A stretch of 64,000 nucleotides of DNA from NCBI GenBank assembly GCA_025765615.1, contig JAIVFJ010000218.1:1-64000 (forward strand), in the 5' to 3' direction. The stretch is from Zopfochytrium polystomum (Eukaryota; Chytridiomycota; Chytridiomycetes; Chytridiales; Chytridiaceae). The notes beneath the pieces are model-generated. The model had not been told where the DNA came from. It saw only the letters and a program-made list of their open reading frames with translations, and did not search any database. How positions within the stretch are numbered: the first letter of the stretch is position 1; each line of letters begins with the position of its first letter. The translations under genes were made by a program, and so were the position numbers. Shown piece by piece: positions 31,086 through 42,504 of the stretch.

Positions 31086-32052
31086 CTTGCTATGCCGAAG
31101 GAGCGTTTTTTTTTATTTTTTTTTATTTTTTTTTTATTGCAGCGTGTGTGTGGCTGGGTCAGCGAAATGAAAGATGAAGGAGAGGAATTTCTTTTTTTTT
31201 TTTTTTTTTCGTGGATGGCGGAGAAATATAATTGATTGGAAAAAATGGAAAGGGAAGCAGACAGAGATTGGGTGCCCCCTCTGTGACAGAAAAGTTTGTC
31301 TTTGCCGGTGATTCTCAAAGAAATGAAACTATTGGACGCGGCGCTCTGCTTCATTTGTTTTTCATCTCTTCCAAAAATTTTACATGTAGCAAAAAAGGAA
31401 AAACCAAAAAAAAAAAAAAAAAAATTCCCGCGTGCGCTTCAAAAAAGGCAGGATGGAAATTTGGTCCCGACATCCCGCGCGATGGTCAAACTCCCAAACA
31501 TAGACAGACACTTGAGACACTCATCCTTCGGGCCAGCTACGTCAAAAGATGCAGAGCGATCGTTGATACGAAAGGAATGGCTGCAAGTACTGCATACAAA
31601 GAGACACGTGGCGGTGGGGGGGGGGGGGGGGGGGAAGCTCCCTGCGACGCTAGGTTGCCGGCAGCAGCTTTGAACGGCGTCGTCGGCGGGGCGGTGGTGC
31701 CCGAGGGGGGTCGGCGACGGGTGCGAGTTGTGCGCCCGGCGGTGTGTGCGCGCCCGCGCAAACTTTTGGTCGTGCGGAGTTGGCGACGGAATTTGCGGCG
31801 CCCAAGGCGAGCCATGCGACGCGAAGGAGTCGTCGAGCATGCCGGGCCGCGGGGGGTCGCTCTAGGCCTGCCCCTTCCCCCGGGAGGATATTTTCTGCCG
31901 CAAGCGCAGATACTCTGCAAGGAGATCCACGCCCAGCGTCGTGGACGCTGGCCGCTCTTGTCCAATGGCTGCCGGCGGCAGGAATGAACGTTGAAGATAT
32001 ATTCACAGGGCTGAAGACAAGGGAGAAAGAGTTATATTCCTCTGTGGACGAG

Positions 32053-32086
<34 letters not shown>

Positions 32087-32421
32087 GGGTGCTTGCAAAC
32101 AAAGGTGTTCAGCCGCCTCCCGAAGTCGTTGTCCAAAAAAGTGACCGTAATTATTTATTTACGCAGTGCTCGCTCAAAGATCTGCCCTTTTTTTTCTATG
32201 CAGCTAACTCGAAAGAAAGGGCGTGTGGAACCGTGCGCTTATTTGATTGAAGTCAATGGTTTTTACTTCCTCACATCAACGTTGGCAAGCACGGCCATTG
32301 TTGCGTGGTAGTCCAACTAATGGCCCGTAAAAAAGGGGGGGCGTCCCCGGTACCGAGTGTTGCTGCAACTTCCCTCTTTGCAGACCCACACCATAGTAAA
32401 AAGAGAGTCGGCATTCAACTT

Positions 32422-32452
<31 letters not shown>

Positions 32453-32727
32453 GGGAAGGAACTTTTAAAAGAAAGCATAGGGCACTGCGCGCAAACGTAG
32501 ACGAGAACGAAGGGCGCCACAGGAATTATGGCTCTTTTTTTTGTTTTGTTTTTTGGGTCTGTTGCTGTTGGCATCGCTCACGAAAACGGATTGTAAGCTT
32601 GGTGGGGGTGCAAGGCACTGAAACACTTTGACTTGTATGATGGAGAGAGAGTGTGTGCGGGTAGAGCGCGGAAATAGATGTTTGCCGTTCGGTTGTAACT
32701 TGATTCTTGTATCCCTTGCGGGAGAGG
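31086..32727. other. Intergenic; no gene recognised
   Basis: T-tracts at 31109-31137 and 31193-31209, A-tract at 31409, G14 at about 31619, A32 at 32053, T25 near 32428. A GC-richer block at 31640-31980 has open frames on both strands but no recognisable domain. Confidence 0.5.
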
Positions 32728-35103
32728 TCACAGCAGGCAGAACTGGCCAAGCCCGCCATCGCTGATGCCGTAGTCTGCCCCGGCGGCCGCGTCGTCGTTG
32801 CCCACGTCGCCGACGACAACGTCGCCGGTGAAGAGGTACTCGCTCATCAGCGACTCGACTAGGTCCGCGGGGAACTCGGCGGGCGGTGGGGCGGTCGTCG
32901 TTGGCCAGACGGAGGTGTGGGCGCCGCACGCTGCTGGCGTGGAGTCTGCGGCGTCGGTGGCGGCTGCGGTGGCAGTCGACGAAGAGGTCGAGCGGCGCGC
33001 GCGCTTTCGCGGTGGCGTGCCTCCTGCGCTGGACGAGCCCCCGCCGCCACTCCCGACGCCGCCGCCGCCGCCGCTGGCCCCGTCGTCGCTCGCCAGCTCG
33101 TCCGCCTCCTTTTCCGCCCGCTGCCGCCGCCGTCCACGCCCACGCCCGCGCCCCCGCGCCCCAGCCGCCGGCGCCCCCACTTCCCCACCCGCGTCCTCCC
33201 CGTCTGCTGCCGCCGCCTCCGTCTCGCCCACAACCACCACGGGCGCCGGAACCGCCGCGCCGCCCATCGCGACGCGCAAGTACTCCTCCGTCACCCCGCC
33301 CGCAACCCCGACCCCGCCTCCGGCGACCGCGGCCGCGTAAATCCCGGCCATGTCCCTCCTCGGCGCGCGGTTCCGCCGCCGGATCACGTCCGTCTTGAGG
33401 CTCGCGGGCCGCGCGACCCCGTGCAGCTTGTAGAAGAGCCCGCACGCGTTGCAGAGCGGGAACCCGGCGGCGTCGCGGCGCCAGAGAGGCGTGCGCGTCG
33501 CGTGGCAGTTGATGCAGGTTGTCGTGAAGGTCGCGGGGAGGGTTGTTGGCGGAGGCGCCGGCGCGGAAGGGGGTGCGGCGGTGGAGGCGGCGCGGGCCGC
33601 TGAGGGCTTGCGGGGGCGGGAGGGTTTTGTGGAGGGCGCGCGTTGGGTTGGTGATGCGGGGATGGATAATGTGGTGGTGGTGGTGGCGGGGGCTACAGTG
33701 GACGTGGTGGGGGGTTCAGCGGGGTCGGCGACCGTCGGTGCAGCGACGACGGTCGAGAGCAGGCTGTCGGCCGCGTACCACGACAGCAGGTCCACGGCCG
33801 TCGCTGCGCCGTTCGCGTCGCCACCGGAGGTGGTGGTGGTGTCCGGCCCGGTGATGCCCCAGGGGTCGACGCCGCCGCAAAAGGACTCGAAGGTGAGCGC
33901 AAAGTCGTCCAGCACGTCTCCGCCGACGTCGCCGCCCCCGCCGAGGACGTCCATGTTCGCCAACGGAGCGCTGTCAGCGCTGACGACGCCCGCGCCGACC
34001 ACCCCTTCCGCCACAACATCTTCCTCCTCCTTCAGCCACTCGTCCTCCTCGTCGACCACCGCGTCATTCCCGCTGTCCTCCCCGGCATCCAGCAGGTCTG
34101 GCACGACAGCATCGACGGCGCCAGACTCCTTTTCCATTTCTTCGTCGAGGGCGGCTGGGGCGGCAGCGCGCTCGCGCGCAAGCTGCATCTGCAGCAGCCG
34201 CCACGCGAGGTTCTCGAGGCGCACGCCGTTGGGGATGGCGTCCTTTGCGCGCGACAGCAGCCGCCAAATGTCCTGCGACTCGGCGGGAGACGTTGCCGTG
34301 TGCACCAGCGTCGGCAGGATCTTTTGCAGCGTCGCGTCGCGTGTGGGTAAGAAGGGGATTGTGGCCGTCACGTGGTGGTGGTGGTGGTGGTGGTGTGAGT
34401 GGTGCGAGTGGTGGTGGGAGGAGGCGTCTGCTTTCGTCTCGTTGTGGGGCTCCGGCGGTGAGTCGGAGGAGCACGTGGTCTTGCGGGTCGCACGAGCCGC
34501 AGCCGCCAATCCCGACGCCACCGCCTGCGGATCGCTCTCGCTCGTCGTCCTCCTCCTCCCCCTCCTTTCCACCTCACCCTCCTCCAGCTCTTCCTCCTCG
34601 TCCTCATCCTCCTCCCAATTCGCCCCCAACCGCTCTTCCTCCCGTCCCTCCTCCGCCTGCCGAAACACCAATCCCGACAGCGCCCGCTTCCCGCGCCGGA
34701 ACGTCCGCGTCGTCTGCACGATGCACGAACCAGCCCCGCACGCCTGTGGCACAAACGACGTCGTCACCGCCGTCGCGGACGTAGCCAGCGGCGGCGCGTC
34801 GGCCTCCGCGCCGTCGGTCTCGTCGTCGCCGTCAACGTCACCATGGTCGCCGTTGGGGCGGCTCGGACCGGTCCCGCCGCCGCCGCCGCCCCTGACGACC
34901 GACGGGTCGAACAGGAGGCGGACAAAGGTCGCCGTGCGTGTCGTTGGGGCCGCGGCGGCGGTGCAGCAGGAGGGATGATCCGCGGCGGGGCTGGGCGGGT
35001 GCGGGTGCGGGTGCTGGGCTTGGGCGGCGGTTACTGCGGTGGTGGTGGTGGAGCCTGAGAGGCGGAGCGGGGGATCCTGCCGGTCGGGTAACGCGAGTGG
35101 CAT
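32728..35103 (-). CDS. AreA/NIT2-type GATA zinc-finger transcription factor
   Basis: Single exon, 791 residues, starting [12 protein letters not shown]. An in-frame ATG 100 codons earlier is less likely. Near residue 275 lies [20 protein letters not shown] followed by [11 protein letters not shown]. This is the conserved block (formerly DUF1752) of fungal nitrogen GATA factors. Near 530-580 is one finger C-X2-C-X17-C-X2-C, with [20 protein letters not shown] and [20 protein letters not shown]. Acidic tracts, a His-rich run (about 34370-34440 in the DNA) and a basic [11 protein letters not shown] motif are probable activation and nuclear-localisation regions. Known AreA/NIT2 proteins bind GATA sites and switch on genes for secondary nitrogen sources. 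That role here is inferred from family membership. Confidence 0.88.
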   Translation of the reverse strand: MPLALPDRQDPPLRLSGSTTTTAVTAAQAQHPHPHPPSPAADHPSCCTAAAAPTTRTATFVRLLFDPSVVRGGGGGGTGPSRPNGDHGDVDGDDETDGAEADAPPLATSATAVTTSFVPQACGAGSCIVQTTRTFRRGKRALSGLVFRQAEEGREEERLGANWEEDEDEEEELEEGEVERRGRRRTTSESDPQAVASGLAAAARATRKTTCSSDSPPEPHNETKADASSHHHSHHSHHHHHHHHVTATIPFLPTRDATLQKILPTLVHTATSPAESQDIWRLLSRAKDAIPNGVRLENLAWRLLQMQLARERAAAPAALDEEMEKESGAVDAVVPDLLDAGEDSGNDAVVDEEDEWLKEEEDVVAEGVVGAGVVSADSAPLANMDVLGGGGDVGGDVLDDFALTFESFCGGVDPWGITGPDTTTTSGGDANGAATAVDLLSWYAADSLLSTVVAAPTVADPAEPPTTSTVAPATTTTTLSIPASPTQRAPSTKPSRPRKPSAARAASTAAPPSAPAPPPTTLPATFTTTCINCHATRTPLWRRDAAGFPLCNACGLFYKLHGVARPASLKTDVIRRRNRAPRRDMAGIYAAAVAGGGVGVAGGVTEEYLRVAMGGAAVPAPVVVVGETEAAAADGEDAGGEVGAPAAGARGRGRGRGRRRQRAEKEADELASDDGASGGGGGVGSGGGGSSSAGGTPPRKRARRSTSSSTATAAATDAADSTPAACGAHTSVWPTTTAPPPAEFPADLVESLMSEYLFTGDVVVGDVGNDDAAAGADYGISDGGLGQFCLL

Positions 35104-36183
35104 CTGATGAATGTGTGAGGGTTGGGTGTGTGTGTTTGATGGTCCACGGGAGTACGTATGTAAGCTGTTACTCCTTTTTGGGAAAACTCCTCCGCTTAGA
35201 AGCGCACTTTCAGCGATAGGGAGGGAGAGTACGGGGGGTGGAGGAAGGGTGTAGAGAACGTAAAAGTAGTAGTCCGCGTTGAGACGCGTTGAGACGACGG
35301 CGGCGGCGGCGGCAGGCGGCAGGCGGGTTAATTGCCGAGATCGAAGAGTCAATGGAAGGATATTTTTTCTTTTTTCTTGATTTTTCACCTTCATTGACGA
35401 CAAGCGGACAGATAGACAGACAGAGAGACAGATAGATAGACAGACAGACAGAGCGGGATAGCAAACCCCAATTGAGCAATCGGTCTCCGCGTCTCTCTCT
35501 CGGCCTCGCTCGGTCAGTCTATTTCTGTCTGTCTGTCTCTCTCTCTCTCGCTCGCTCTCTCACTCCCTCACCCTCTCTCACATTTTTTCTATCAGTGGCG
35601 GTGGCACTTCCTCAGATAACCGATAACGTGTCTGACAGAAAGACAGACAGACCAAGAGCGACCAGTCACGTGAGGGACCTTCCACAGACAAAGGAAAGCG
35701 CTAGACAGACAGACAGATAGACAGACAGACAGACAGACAGATGGACGGCCAAGATTTCAGCAGCTCCTGTGCTATCTTCCCCGATTGATAACAAGCCATG
35801 CAAGGCTCGGCGGTCTTATCTCTTTTCTTTTTTTGGATCGCTCATTTCTCAACACGCGGTCTCTATCACCTACTCTCTTTCTCTCTCTCTCTCCCTCACT
35901 CTCTCACCCTCTCTCTCTCGCTCCCTGTCGCTCGGTATCCCCCCTAACCCTGCATTTTACATCTGCACAATGTGCATAATTTAGAAGCCAAAAAAGCAGA
36001 GTCCGATGGTTCGGGCTCAGGTCCCGAGCTGCCAGCACAGTCATAGTTGTCTCGACACCGCCCCTAATCGCCACACCTGTTTCCGAGGTCGTCGTTTCGA
36101 CTTTCGTGCCACCATGTATGTGACAAGAGAGTTACTTTAACTGCAGAGCCGGAGAGGACTGACGTGGCCGAGAGCCGAGAGCA
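35104..36183. other. Intergenic with tetranucleotide and CT repeats
   Basis: Between divergent reading units. No gene recognised; simple repeats dominate from 35400 to 35940. Confidence 0.55.
35401..35745 (+). repeat. (GACA)n and (CT)n microsatellite cluster
   Basis: (GACA/GATA)n at 35408-35452, (CTGT)/(CT)n at 35525-35565 and a purer (GACA)n at 35703-35741. The GACA and CTGT tracts are complementary and could fold back on each other. Confidence 0.85.
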
Positions 36184-36719
36184 GTGTTGAGGGCCACGCA
36201 GGAGCTTGCTGCCAGCCGCGGCTGCTGCAACACATCCAAAGAGTTGGAGGCCGTCCAGGCAGCGTCGATGCCTGCCGTGGCGGCGGCGGCGGCAGAGGCA
36301 GAAGACGCAGCTGCGGCCGCGGTCGCACCCGCGGCTGAGGCTGTATGTCCAGGCTGCGTCGGCGGAGGAAGTCGCGGTGTCGGAGTCATCGAAAGAGCAC
36401 GTGGCCCGCTCGCGAAGGAGGACATAGGAAAAAAGTGCCTCGTGTTGGATCTGGACGAGACGCTGGTGCACAGCTCGTTCAAGGTAAGCCATTCTTTTCT
36501 CGTTTTTCTTCTTATTTTTCTTTTTGGCATGTGGAACCAATCAGTATCCTCCCATCCTTGGAAACACAGCCTGTCCTCAACTGCGACTTCGTCGTCCCCG
36601 TCGAGATTGACGGGACCGTTCACCGTTTCTACGTTCTTAAGCGACCGGGCGTCGACGAGTTCATGCGGCGCGTGGGCTCGCAGTTCGAAGTCGTCGTTTT
36701 CACCACTAGCCTCGCCAAG
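36184..36719 (+). pseudogene. Truncated SCP/CTDSP-type (NIF) phosphatase gene
   Basis: Exon one (36184-36483) has an Ala-rich lead and then [18 protein letters not shown]. Exon two (36570-36719) gives [20 protein letters not shown] and [11 protein letters not shown], joined by GTAAGC...CACAG in frame. This is the first half of the FCP1-homology domain, with the DLDET nucleophile, as in small CTD phosphatases and yeast Psr1. The following exon (YADPVLD... in the family), including the second half of the active site, is absent. The next 170 bp hold no plausible acceptor and exon, and ankyrin-repeat remnants begin. The protein could not be catalytic as it stands. It may be a chimaeric or broken paralogue. 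Confidence 0.75.
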
Positions 36720-36889
36720 GTGGTTCAATTGCCCTCCTCTTACCGCTCCCTCTTGCCCTTTCCTCGTCTGCCCCACTATTCCCAAAATTCAACCACTCAC
36801 CGGAACTTTTGTGCAGGCAGGTGACATTTGACTGCGCCGGCGCAAACTCGCACACTTGAATATTGTCTTGATAACTAACCGAGCAGCCC

Positions 36890-37778
36890 CCGATGCAAAA
36901 TGAGATCAGACCGCGGCATTACTCGAGGCGTTGCTGCAACAACCATGTGGACACAGTTTATGTGCTACTGCCCCGCGGGGCCGACTGCAATTCGGCCGAA
37001 ATTCCTGTCGTTGACATGCTCGAGGCTGCTGCAGAGCGTGGACACCTCAAGAGCCGATTTAGAGGTGCGGGACCCCAATGGGCACGCCATTGCACCAAGC
37101 AGCGAATCGGGCGCAGCTAGACACAGTTACGGCGCTCATCTAATGCGGTGCTGACGTAACAGCTGTATCAGACAAATAGGAGACGACGTTAGCGTTTGCG
37201 GTGCACGGAGGGAACCTTGAGACTGTCGGCTGGCTCTTTGAATATTGCAACACGCCTTGCGAGAATAAGGTGGCTTCGAAGCTTTTGCGCGACGCGTGCG
37301 AGTTGAGGCGTAACGAAATTGTCCAGTTCTTTCTGGAAAGAGCCGGTCACGGTGGGACTTTCAATGCGGAAGCACCAGCTGTGGACGGACACGTTTCGGT
37401 CATTGCGTCCCTGCTTGGGGTGCGACCTATGCCGCACGGCTGTGCAGATGGCGAGATGGTGAAAAACTTTGGGTACGGCGTAGAATGCGTTGCGCTACTC
37501 GTCGCGACAGTCAATGACCACACAGAAGTGTTGCAGATTCTCCTTGACCACGGGGCTTCCGTGGATTCTCGGGATGAAACAAGTTGACGGCATTGCACTT
37601 TGAGTGTGGCGAGGGAAAGCTGGGCGCCGTTCGAGTCTTGGTGGAGGCGGATGGAAACACGCAAGCAGTGTGCGTAGACGGTCAGACTCCCATATGTTTC
37701 GCCGAGGAGAACGGAAATAGTTCCGTTGTGGAGTTTTTGCGCAACTGGGAGGAGAGCGGAAAGAGTCTCCGTGAATAA
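36890..37778 (+). pseudogene. Ankyrin-repeat remnant with stops and frameshifts
   Basis: Readable pieces include TPLHQAANRAQLDTVTALI, a TAA stop, CGADVTAVSDK, a TAG stop, then the longer open piece TLAFAVHGGNLETVGWLFEY ... LLGVRPMPHGCADGEM ... EVLQILLDHGASVDSRDETS. A shifted frame TALHFECGEGKLGAVRVLVE ending KSLRE at 37778 follows. Ankyrin-like A-H and LL-x-GA spacing is visible. At least two stops and two frame changes make it a decayed gene, possibly the former partner of the truncated phosphatase. Confidence 0.65.
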
Positions 37779-38471
37779 GTTAAAGCTGATGGGGTAAAAG
37801 AAAGGGAAGAAAAATCTATCCGTATACAACCAGTCGCACAGCGATCCGTTAGACACCGATGCAAGGATTCCCACTATTCCTGCTATGAGCTCTGTCTCTT
37901 CTCATGTCGAAGCCATCGCTGAATTTTTTGCTGCCACTCGGATGTCGCCGCCGCCGACGGCCATGCCGCTTTGGTCCGCTTTCCCCACAGTTCTTAATCA
38001 GCTTCTCTTCTTAGCCTTCCTCCCCCCGCTCATCCCTTATTCGACTTATTGGCCCCGGCCTCAAGAAATCAAGGGCCCCACTCCTCCCGTAAAAATAAAA
38101 GAGCGTTGGTTCTCGCACTTGCCATCTTTCTTGCAAATTCCGGGAGTAGAGTGCCAGTACTTCATACAAGCAAACATAAATGACTGGTGGAAAGGAATGA
38201 ATCAAGCTTAAGGAGACAAGTCGATAGAAACACTCAGAGCACAGATCACACATGATGTATTCAGTGCCGCATGGACTATATCCACAAGGCTGGATTACCG
38301 TGAGCGAAAGTCAAGACAAAAGAAATAACCACAAGTAAAGTATCAGACCACAGGAACATATCAACAAGACCATAACCAGAAATTTGCATTTGAAAGAGGG
38401 ACACATAGAAGAACACAGATAGAGAGCAGTTACGGAAACGGAAATAAAATGAATGAAAAACCGTCAGTGAT
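37779..38471. other. No supported gene
   Basis: A 108-codon open frame at 37885-38211 has no family resemblance and no homologous frame nearby. The rest is AT-rich. Confidence 0.45.
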
Positions 38472-41400
38472 TCACTCGTACTTTCGGCCCTTGCGCAGTT
38501 TGATGACGGACGTCGGAACGTCCAGCGACAACATACCCACTTGTTCACCCCGCTGCTCTTTTAGTTCTCCAAACCTGACTCTCACGTCCTCAAGGTACCT
38601 TTTCAGCGAGCGTGCGTCGGCCCCCATCCCCGGCGGCAGTTTGGCAACAATGAGCCTCGGCAAGCTGCTCCTCACAAAGTAGAGCAAACGGAGCGGGTCG
38701 TCCAGCAGGGTTGCCGCAATCTCGACGTGGCGCGGTTTGCTGCCCAGCAAAAGAAAAAACGCGACCACCAGCGACGCCGCCAGGACCAGCGATATCACCA
38801 GACCCGCCGTCACCGCGCTGCGGATCCACATCGGCGCCTCCACAATGCCGTGGCCCCGATACCCAAAGTACTGACAACGGCCGTCCGCCGTCGCGTCGAA
38901 CCGCATCACCACGTGGTGCGCGATCGCCGACGTGATGGTAATTATCCCCCGGTGCATCAGGTGCGTCTGGATGAGCCCCTCCGGGTTTGCCGTCCACGAC
39001 AAAAGGTCGCACGTCTGGGAGCTGGCGTCCGAGTGTCCGCAGCTGACGACTTTTGGTGGCGCTAGCTGCGGCGTGGGCTCCGATGCTGGGTGGGGCCCGT
39101 AAGGGGTTCGTGTGGGCACGGTTGCCTTCTTCACCCACGTCTTTTTGCTCGATCGGCGGTTGGGAGTGAATGCCCGATGTACTGCTGTCGCAGGGCTCGT
39201 GGTGTTTGCTGCTGCAGCCATGGTGTTGGCAGTTGTGGTAGTGGTGGTGAAGGTCGTGTTGGTTTTGATGGCATCAGGAGTGAAGAGGTGGTACACGGTA
39301 TCTCCGATCCAGCTCGTCAACTTGGCCTGCGCGGCTGCAAGCGGGAAGAGGCGCTCTCTCACCTCGCCGACAAACCGGCCTTTCGCCCCAGCCCCGCCGT
39401 CTGCCTTCCAGCTCAGCGTTCCTCCCATCCCCGGCGTCAGCACCAGTTCGTCGTCAAAGTTGGGCAAGTACGACGTCCCTTCCTCCGTCACCGTCGCCGC
39501 TCGGTCCGCGTCGGTGTACGGATCCGTGAGTGTGATGCTGACCACCTGGCCGCCGGCGACAGAGGTCCATTCGTCGGCCACAAAGCTGTACTCTACCATT
39601 CCAGACCCGACCAGCACGTCGCTCTGGCACACCATCCGCACCGCGTGATCTGCAAACTCGGTCACGTCGTGCGTGTGCGGCGGCAGCGTCACCGCCACCG
39701 TGTACACCAACGACGCGTTCCAGTTGTAAATCTCCAGCAGCTCAAACGACACCGCCGGCGCGACCTGCACGTGCCCGTCCGAGAGCACCGTCGCGTTCCG
39801 CGACACCTGCCGCCGCTCGGCCGACCCCGTCCCAGCAAATTTTACCGTTCCGTTCGTCGCCGGCGCTCCCGCGCTACCCGCGCGCGCCGCCACCGACCCC
39901 GCCACCGGCTCCGGGTGGCTGCACTGCCCCGACACGAGGTACACCACGCCAGGCCCCTGCAGCGAGAACAGCGGCGCCGGCACGGCTTTGGGCCACGCCG
40001 ACCACCCGCCGACGACGCCGTCGACCAGCGGCAGGCCGTAGTTGTACACCGACGCCAGCCGCATGTTCCCCTGCATCATTACCATCATCCCGTCGACCGC
40101 CTCCGGCGGCTTCGTATAGCGCGCCGGCGTGCACGCAAACGTCCCCAGCGCCGACAGCGTCACCGGCGTAAACTCGAGCCGCAGCTCCACCGCCCACAGC
40201 GCGATCTCGACAACCGCCAGCGCAACATAGAACAGCTTGCGCAGAGACCGCCCGCGGAACGGCGCGTGCTGCCCGATCTTGAACGTCACTTGCGTCAGGC
40301 TGATTCCCTGCGACGACTTGAGGAGCGCGCACGCGAGGTTGCCTTTGGCGGAAATGTTGGCGAGCAGGAACCCCGCGACGAGGATGTTTTTGCCGACAAT
40401 GTGGAGGGCAATGTGCACGAGGTTGTAAAAGTGGATGTTGGGGAACTCGTGGTCGTTGAGGACGAACATGATCACGACGATTGTCGCCACGAGGAAGAGG
40501 TAGTACAGCCCGACGGCGATCATCTGGCCAGGGCAGGTGGTTGTTTTTGTTTTTCGTAGATAGAGGGTCCGTGGCGTGAGTCAGATTACGCGACTCAAGT
40601 TCAAAAGGTTGCGGCAGTGCACGATTGGCAGCCCTTTTACCTGCACCCAGATCGTGTCCAGCGCCCACAGCACGAACTGATACAGCCTCGTCTGCTCAAA
40701 CCACTGCACGAACCGCGTGATCGTCCGCGTCAGCACGTCCGCCTGCGACACGCTGGACGCCGAGCTGGCAGCGCTCCTCGCAAGAGAAAATCCACTCCTC
40801 CCCGATGACGGCGTCGACGCCAAGGACTCGCGGGCCCGACGGGGCAGCCCCACCGCCGATAACCGGTTCGACCGACCTCCCGCCGTCTTCCCGCTGGCCG
40901 CCGTCCCACGCCGCTCCGATACCACGCCGCCGCCCTCGTCGCCCGCGTCGCTCTCCTCCTCCTCTTCCTCCCGCACCTCGCCGTCTTCATTATCCCCTTT
41001 CTCCTCACCACCCGCCTCCTCCACCTCGTCCTCCGACGACTCCGACTCGTCCATCTCCGCCTCCTCCTGCTCACGCCGCCGCCGCGCCGCCTCCGCCGCC
41101 ATGTCCACAGCCCACACCACCACCGACCCGCGCCGGCTCCCCGCCCCGCCCCCGCGCGGCACCGACAGCGCGTCGATCGACCGCTCCCGCACGCTCCCCG
41201 CCCGACCCCACATCACTGACCCGCGCTGGCTGCCCGCCCACCCGTTTCCGCCCCCACCGCCTCCGCCATCGCCGCGACCCAGCACCCACCCGCTGCCGTC
41301 TAGACTTCCTCGCGACGCCGCCCGCGCGGCAGCAGCCGCGGCCGCGGCCATCGTCGCGTCCGGCCCGAACCTCGACGTTGTGGACAGGATTGACCCCTGC

Positions 41401-41507
41401 CGGGCCGTGCGCGGCACGGGCAAGCTCGTCCGCGAGACGTCCGCCTGCGACGGCGTTGTTGCCCCGTGGAGCGTCGGCGTAGGACTCAGCCGCGAGGTGT
41501 GCTCCAT
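38472..41507 (-). CDS. Large membrane protein of unknown function
   Basis: Two exons (40641-41507 and 38472-40523) give 972 residues. The intron GTAAAA...GGCCAG joins DTIWVQ to MIAVGLYYLF in phase 0. The N-terminal 240 residues are disordered with an acidic Glu/Asp tract and Arg/Ser clusters. Membrane segments start with RLYQFVLWALDTIW and MIAVGLYYLFLVATIVVIMF and continue through NLVHIALHIVGKNILVAGFL and KLFYVALAVVEIALWAVEL. A large extracytoplasmic-type domain (about 430-830, Cys-poor with N-x-T sites) follows. One helix, WIRSAVTAGLVISLVLAASL, and a basic cytoplasmic tail end it. The layout suggests a surface or endomembrane receptor-like protein. No family was recognised. Confidence 0.7.
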
Positions 41508-42504
41508 TTTTACTCACGCGTTTTTGCGGCGGCGAAATAATCAAGGGGGTGGGGGTCCGCTGATAGCGCGGAGTTAGTGGCCAAGTAGGAAAGCAATCGG
41601 AGTACAGGGGGGGTGAGAAGGGGACCAAAACTGTTCGCAAGGTGTCAAAAAAAATTAGATGTCAGGAAGTGGTGGTTGCGGGGGCCAAGAAGCAGATAGA
41701 AAGTTTTAGGAAGGACGGGGGGGGGTGTGTCTGTTGTTCTTGTTGCAACCTCTGTCGAAGTTTCGAGAAGTTGCTGTCATTGCGCATAGGATCGGTCAAT
41801 ATCTCTTACATTTTTTGTTTGCTTTGGAGGGGTGGCTGAGGGGCGCGAAGCAGGCGCGAAAGAGTGTTTGTTACTCACCCTACACCTTTCGCAAGGTCGT
41901 TTGCTCGCTCGAGAACGATTAAAATTGCTTGACAGGTGTTGCAGCGCTCTCTTTCCCACCTTCTTTTTTTCCTTTATTTTTTTTTTTTTGGTTCAATTGT
42001 TCAGATGTCCGCGAGGCCGGCAATTGGTAGATTCCAATAGAAAACAGCAGAAGGGTTTCGTCCGCCGGATCCAAAGAAGTAGTGGAGATTCGGTGAAAGA
42101 CAGCTTTCTCCTACGCGTTGGCGGCACGTTGGCCCACTAACCAAGGGATGTTACCCTTATTGGTGGCTGCGAGACCTGTTATGTGATCTAGATATTTACT
42201 CCAGCCCAACTTCTATCTTGAGCATCACATGCTCAAAGGCACCTCGGAAGCACTCCTTCACGAATCAAGCAGTAGGGCGCCTGTCGGCAGGCGACACTGA
42301 CAGGGATATCCGCTTCGCACTTGGTGTAGCCTTCGGTTGCAAACAACAGCATGTTTTCTTCGTACCGTGTAAATAGAATCGGAGAGAACGTAACGAGAAC
42401 GAGCTCAATACCGCCCCTCCAGCAAACCCACTCTAAGAAGTACTTTTGCACCTGCCCTCCCGTCCCTCACCTCACGTCCCCGCCCCCAGCCTTCGCGCCA
42501 ACTT
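41508..42504. other. No gene recognised
   Basis: Intergenic DNA upstream of the large membrane-protein gene and downstream of the SCAMP gene. Short open frames only. Confidence 0.5.

Noticed and set aside
31650..32102. GC-rich block with open frames on both strands
   Set aside because: No strand has a motif, splice structure or credible start. Frames run into A32 or T tracts.
35401..35745. Regularly spaced repeats resembling a CRISPR array
   Set aside because: The units are contiguous GACA/GATA tetranucleotides without unique spacers, in a eukaryote.
37885..38211. 108-codon open frame with a short hydrophobic segment
   Set aside because: No family resemblance. It lies between a pseudogene and the end of another gene.
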